Shown here in pieces: positions 61,223-64,000 of a stretch of DNA of 64,000 nucleotides. Position 1 is the stretch's first letter, and the number at the start of each line of letters is the position of its first letter. The notes below the pieces were generated by a model. It was not told the DNA's origin. It ran no database searches and saw nothing but the letters and a program-made list of their open reading frames with translations. Both the position numbers and the translations under genes were made by a program. The stretch is from positions 1,674,001 through 1,738,000 of the forward strand of contig OY829281.1 in assembly GCA_963691715.1 (NCBI GenBank), read 5' to 3'. Origin of the DNA: HXMU1420-13 sp963691715. Lineage in GTDB: Bacteria > Bacteroidota > Rhodothermia > Balneolales > Balneolaceae.

Positions 61223-61521
61223 AATTAATGAATCTATCAGAACGACTTGGACTAGTTAATTATAGAAACCAGACTAAATCCGAAATTAAACCCCATATTG
61301 TAGTCGATACCGATATTTGTAATTCTGATTGCCCCCACAAATGTACCACTTGGGTTTGTCCAGCAAATTGTTACACTATGGACGAACAAAATAAAGTTCA
61401 CTTCCAGGTTGAAGATTGCATAGAGTGTGGCACATGTATGTATGCCTGTGATCAAGGAGCTGTCGATTGGAACTATCCAGACCCTGAAATTGGACGTGGT
61501 ATAAATTGGAATTTTGGCTAA
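61219..61521 (+). CDS. fixX: FixX-like ferredoxin
   Basis: A 100-residue ferredoxin. The cysteine pattern is CNSDCPHKCTTWVCPANCYT in the first half and CIECGTCMYACDQG in the second, with DWNYPDPEIGRGINWNFG at the end. This is the FixX arrangement, where one 4Fe-4S cluster serves the FixC quinone oxidoreductase. It is translationally coupled to fixC. Its stop is followed directly, with no gap, by the convergent vapC stop (61522), so no separate terminator is visible between them. Confidence 0.93.
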   Translation: MKLMNLSERLGLVNYRNQTKSEIKPHIVVDTDICNSDCPHKCTTWVCPANCYTMDEQNKVHFQVEDCIECGTCMYACDQGAVDWNYPDPEIGRGINWNFG

Positions 61522-61902
61522 TTAAAAACCTAGACGTTGCAGATCTTCATCTTTTGTAGCTAATGGGATATCTTTGAATAAGGCAGTTGCCACAATTATA
61601 CGATCTGCTAGATCATCTGGAAAATTTTCTGGAAGCCGTTGTTGGGCCAACACTATATGCTCATCTATTGGGATAACCTTACATATCTGATTATCAGTAG
61701 CTCGAATAATCCATGTTTCAAAATCAGGTAAAAGTTCTAAATCGCCTTGTCTATATAATAGTTCAGCTTCCCATATTGTTGCTGCAGAAATAAATATTTC
61801 ACCATTCAAAGCTTGTTCATCTAAGATAGCTCTTTCCGATTCATCCAAATCGCCTTCTTCGAGTAGCCACCACAACCAAACATGAGTGTCTAACAGAATC
61901 AT
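61522..61902 (-). CDS. vapC: VapC-type PIN-domain ribonuclease toxin
   Basis: A 126-residue PIN-domain protein. The acidic active-site residues are visible as MILLDTHVWLWWLLEEG (Asp5), AATIWEAELLYRQ (the Glu in EAELL), and FPDDLADRIIVATALF (Asp pair). VapC toxins are Mg-dependent RNases that cleave tRNA or rRNA; the target is not known here. It is co-encoded with the antitoxin, whose stop overlaps this start (taATG). It is convergent with fixX, immediately abutting it. Confidence 0.9.
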   Translation of the reverse strand: MILLDTHVWLWWLLEEGDLDESERAILDEQALNGEIFISAATIWEAELLYRQGDLELLPDFETWIIRATDNQICKVIPIDEHIVLAQQRLPENFPDDLADRIIVATALFKDIPLATKDEDLQRLGF

Positions 61903-62156
61903 TATTTCCTCAATTTAAATGTTGAAAAACTTGATTTACTGGCTTTCAAACTACCCGTTTTACCAGTTTTTAATGAGCTTCTAAAACTGTTGTCTACCTT
62001 TGGTTTTAGTGGCACTACCAATTTACTTTCAGGTTCTGGATCAAGTTCCTTTTCTAAAGCTCGAGTGAAAAGTTGTTTAAGAGAAATTCCCTCTTGAACA
62101 GCTTTAATCTTTGCTTTTTTAAGTATTTCGTCAGGTAATTCAATAGTTGTACGCAT
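61902..62156 (-). CDS. vapB: VapB-type antitoxin
   Basis: Starting at ATG 62156 the protein has 84 residues; longer frames to 62261 are unsupported. The N-terminus MRTTIELPDEILKKAKIKAV is a ribbon-helix-helix DNA-binding domain, and the rest is basic and Ser/Lys-rich (LKTGKTGSLKASKSSF), suiting toxin binding. It should neutralise VapC and repress the operon. A 12-base palindrome ACATATATATGT (62177-62188) lies 21 bases upstream of the start and is the likely operator. The pair sits between the etf/fix block and the acyl-CoA dehydrogenase gene. Confidence 0.85.
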   Translation of the reverse strand: MRTTIELPDEILKKAKIKAVQEGISLKQLFTRALEKELDPEPESKLVVPLKPKVDNSFRSSLKTGKTGSLKASKSSFSTFKLRK

Positions 62157-62176
62157 TATTACATAATAACATATAC

Positions 62177-62188
62177 ACATATATATGT
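62177..62188. promoter_or_regulatory. Candidate VapB operator palindrome
   Basis: The perfect 12-base palindrome ACATATATATGT lies just upstream of vapB, where autoregulating antitoxins usually bind. A degenerate ACATAATAACATATA sequence is next to it (62161-62175). Confidence 0.5.
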
Positions 62189-62240
62189 CAATATTTTTTT
62201 GAATATAATATTTATATCTCCAATTTGATACGATTTTATG

Positions 62241-62248
62241 TATTTTTG
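62241..62248 (+). promoter_or_regulatory. Possible -7 box upstream of the acyl-CoA dehydrogenase
   Basis: TATTTTTG matches TAnnTTTG and lies 38 bases before the ATG at 62286. Spacing to a -33 TTTG is not convincing. Confidence 0.3.
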
Positions 62249-62285
62249 GAAGCGGTTCCAATCAGTAAATTTAAACGACATTTAT

Positions 62286-63458
62286 ATGCAAGATTTAGCC
62301 GATCAAGTACTCTCATTTGATCTTAATGAGGATCAAAAAATGATTCGAGATTCTGTAAAAGAATTCGTAGAAAGGGTTGTAGCACCTACCGTTTCGCAAA
62401 GAGATCAAACCAAAGAATTTCCTTATGAAATAATGAAATTGCTCGGTGAAATGGGCTTACTTGGTATATATCATAAAGAACAATATGGAGGAGCAGGATT
62501 TGACACCATTAGTTTCTGTTTGGCGATCGAAGAGATTGCACGATGGGATGCTTCCCTAGCCTTAACGGTAGCTTCCCATTCCTCACTTGGTACTGGGCAT
62601 ATAGCAATAGCAGGTAATCATAACCAAAAACTTAAATATATGCCTGATTTATGTAGTGGTGCTAAACTTGGTGCGTGGTGCCTTACCGAGCCCGGGTCAG
62701 GATCTGATGCTTCGAGAATGAAAACAACCGCAATAATGAAAGATGATCATTATGTATTGAATGGATCGAAAATTTTCATAACACAAGGTTCTGTTGGTGA
62801 TGTTTATGTTGTTTTAGCTAAAACAGATCCATCAATGGGCACTAAAGGTATAAGTGCTTTTATTGTGGAAAGAAAATGGGATGGGGTTAAACCTGGAGAA
62901 CGGATGCATAAATTGGGGATGAATTCCTCAGACACCACTGAGGTTGTTTTTGACAATGTTATTGTCCCAAAAGATAATTTACTTGGAGAAGAGGGAGCTG
63001 GTTTTATTGACACAATGAAAGTATTGGATGGTGGTAGAATCGGCATAGCATCACTCTCAGTTGGTATTGCACGAGGCGCCTTAGAGGAATCATTAAGGTA
63101 CTCTATGGAAAGGAAACAATTTGGCTCACCAATAGGTAATTTCCAATATATGGAAGGAAAACTGGTGGATATGGCTACTGAAATTGATGCTGCTCGTTTA
63201 CTAGTTTGGAGAGCCGCTTACATGAAAGATCAAGGCAAACCCTATACAAAAGAAGCTTCAATGGCGAAATTATTTGCCAGTGAGTTGTCAGTACGCTCTG
63301 CTCTTGAAGCTGTGCAAATCCATGGTGGATATGGATATACAAAAGAATACCATGTAGAGCGTTTTCTTCGTGATTCTAAATTAATGACTATTGGAGAAGG
63401 AACCTCTGAAGTTCAAAGACTGATAATAGCACGAGAATTAAAAAAATCATTCATTTAA
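62286..63458 (+). CDS. Acyl-CoA dehydrogenase
   Basis: From ATG 62286 (MQDLADQVLSFDLNEDQ) the protein has 390 residues, the usual length; the frame extends to 62238 but there is no reason to start earlier. The N-terminal helices lead to the flavin-binding core with WCLTEPGSGSDASRMKTTA and FITQGSVGDVYVVLAKTD. The C-terminal part has GIASLSVGIARGALEESL, VQIHGGYGYTKEYHVERFLR with the catalytic region, and MTIGEGTSEVQRLIIARELK. It oxidises acyl-CoA at the alpha-beta bond and gives electrons to EtfAB encoded upstream. Chain-length preference cannot be read. Confidence 0.92.
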   Translation: MQDLADQVLSFDLNEDQKMIRDSVKEFVERVVAPTVSQRDQTKEFPYEIMKLLGEMGLLGIYHKEQYGGAGFDTISFCLAIEEIARWDASLALTVASHSSLGTGHIAIAGNHNQKLKYMPDLCSGAKLGAWCLTEPGSGSDASRMKTTAIMKDDHYVLNGSKIFITQGSVGDVYVVLAKTDPSMGTKGISAFIVERKWDGVKPGERMHKLGMNSSDTTEVVFDNVIVPKDNLLGEEGAGFIDTMKVLDGGRIGIASLSVGIARGALEESLRYSMERKQFGSPIGNFQYMEGKLVDMATEIDAARLLVWRAAYMKDQGKPYTKEASMAKLFASELSVRSALEAVQIHGGYGYTKEYHVERFLRDSKLMTIGEGTSEVQRLIIARELKKSFI

Positions 63459-63534
63459 CACAAAAAAAACGTACTCCTTAATAGTTTATTCAATTATATT
63501 TACTGAGTATAAACAAATAGAAATAAGTAATAGA

Positions 63535-64000
63535 ATGCCTACCAATCTTTTCAACATCGACGATGCTCTTTTATTTGAATCGGAGTTAAACGAAGAAGAT
63601 AAATTAATCATGGAAACGGCTAGAGATTATGCTCAAGCCAATCTTGAACCCCGAGCTCTTGAAGGAAATACTAATGAGTATTTCGATAAGGGAATAGCAA
63701 AAGAGATGGGTGATATGGGATTATTGGGAGTAAACATACCTGAAGAGTACGGAGGAGCAGGCGCTAGCTATACCGCTTACGGGCTTGTAGCACGAGAAGT
63801 AGAACGTGTTGACTCCGGATATAGATCGTTTATGAGTGTACAGTCCTCTTTAGTTATGTATCCAATATCAATTTTTGGAACTGAAGAACAAAAGCATCGT
63901 TTCATACCTAAATTAGCTTCTGGTGAAATCATTGGCTGTTTTGGACTAACCGAACCTGATCATGGGTCCGATCCCGGATCAATGGTTACTACTGCCTTAA
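63535..64000 (+). CDS. Glutaryl-CoA dehydrogenase-like acyl-CoA dehydrogenase (3' cut by window)
   Basis: The frame opens with ATG at 63535 (MPTNLFNIDDALLFESELNE) and runs to the window end without a stop; about 155 residues are visible of a protein usually near 390. The visible half has the acyl-CoA dehydrogenase N-terminus: MGLLGVNIPEEYGGAG, then YRSFMSVQSSLVMYPISIFG and CFGLTEPDHGSDPGSM. These two stretches are typical of glutaryl-CoA dehydrogenase, which oxidises and decarboxylates glutaryl-CoA in lysine and aromatic degradation. It follows the previous dehydrogenase after 76 bases. The catalytic Glu and the C-terminal domain lie outside the window. Confidence 0.85.
   Translation, partial: MPTNLFNIDDALLFESELNEEDKLIMETARDYAQANLEPRALEGNTNEYFDKGIAKEMGDMGLLGVNIPEEYGGAGASYTAYGLVAREVERVDSGYRSFMSVQSSLVMYPISIFGTEEQKHRFIPKLASGEIIGCFGLTEPDHGSDPGSMVTTAL

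Overview
The window looks like a chromosomal segment of an AT-rich, aerobic, Gram-negative bacterium of the Bacteroidota/Rhodothermota/Balneolota group. The evidence is an alternative complex III (ACIII) operon joined to a caa3-type oxidase, Bacteroidota-type families (DUF4835, DUF4175, an HhH-plus-barrel outer-membrane protein, a PorV/PorQ-like protein) and TAnnTTTG-like -7 boxes. A Balneolaceae-like marine organism is my best guess from protein style; no rRNA or taxonomic marker is present to prove it. I saw no tRNA, rRNA or CRISPR array.

Bases 1-10.9 kb (+ strand) hold one respiratory operon: actB (5' end outside the window), actC, actD, a diheme actE, actF, an odd transposase-HTH/membrane protein, sco, coxB with a fused cytochrome c domain, coxA, coxC and coxD, closed by a strong terminator. 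It encodes a quinol-to-oxygen supercomplex. From 10.9 to 18.5 kb are a metallo-beta-lactamase-fold hydrolase, a giant DUF4175 coiled-coil protein, a HAD phosphatase, a BatA-like vWA protein and glycerate 2-kinase.

From about 18.4 to 47.9 kb (- strand) lies a large surface-polysaccharide locus, read from right to left: SLBB exporter, Wzz, nonulosonic-acid genes (NeuB-like; NeuA fused to a KdsC-like phosphatase), pyruvyl transferase, Wzx, glycosyltransferases, Wzy, acetyltransferase, rmlCDBA, the initiating sugar-phosphate transferase, then nucleotide-sugar genes (WbpA-like, two UDP-glucuronate decarboxylases, Ugd, GalE, WbpB/D/E-like), ending with an exosortase and a membrane partner. Three decayed zones (a GDP-fucose synthase stub, an epimerase pseudogene and an unrecognised relic) show gene turnover. 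An 850-base gap in it is packed with small palindromic repeats.

From 48.1 to 54 kb (- strand) is a sulfate uptake and activation operon (SLC13-like permease, cysQ, cysD, a four-helix-bundle gene, cysNC). It makes PAPS and contains no visible reductase, so it may feed polysaccharide sulfation. The four-helix-bundle gene is bracketed by imperfect 31-base inverted repeats and looks like an insertion. From 54 to 57.8 kb are two outer-membrane proteins and a DUF4835 protein.

From 58 kb to the end is an electron-transfer-flavoprotein module (etfB, etfA, fixC-like ETF:quinone oxidoreductase, fixX-like ferredoxin) followed by two acyl-CoA dehydrogenases, the second glutaryl-CoA dehydrogenase-like and cut by the window edge. 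A vapBC toxin-antitoxin pair sits between them. This module would pass electrons from acyl-CoA oxidation to the quinone pool, which the ACIII-caa3 chain at the other end of the window could oxidise.
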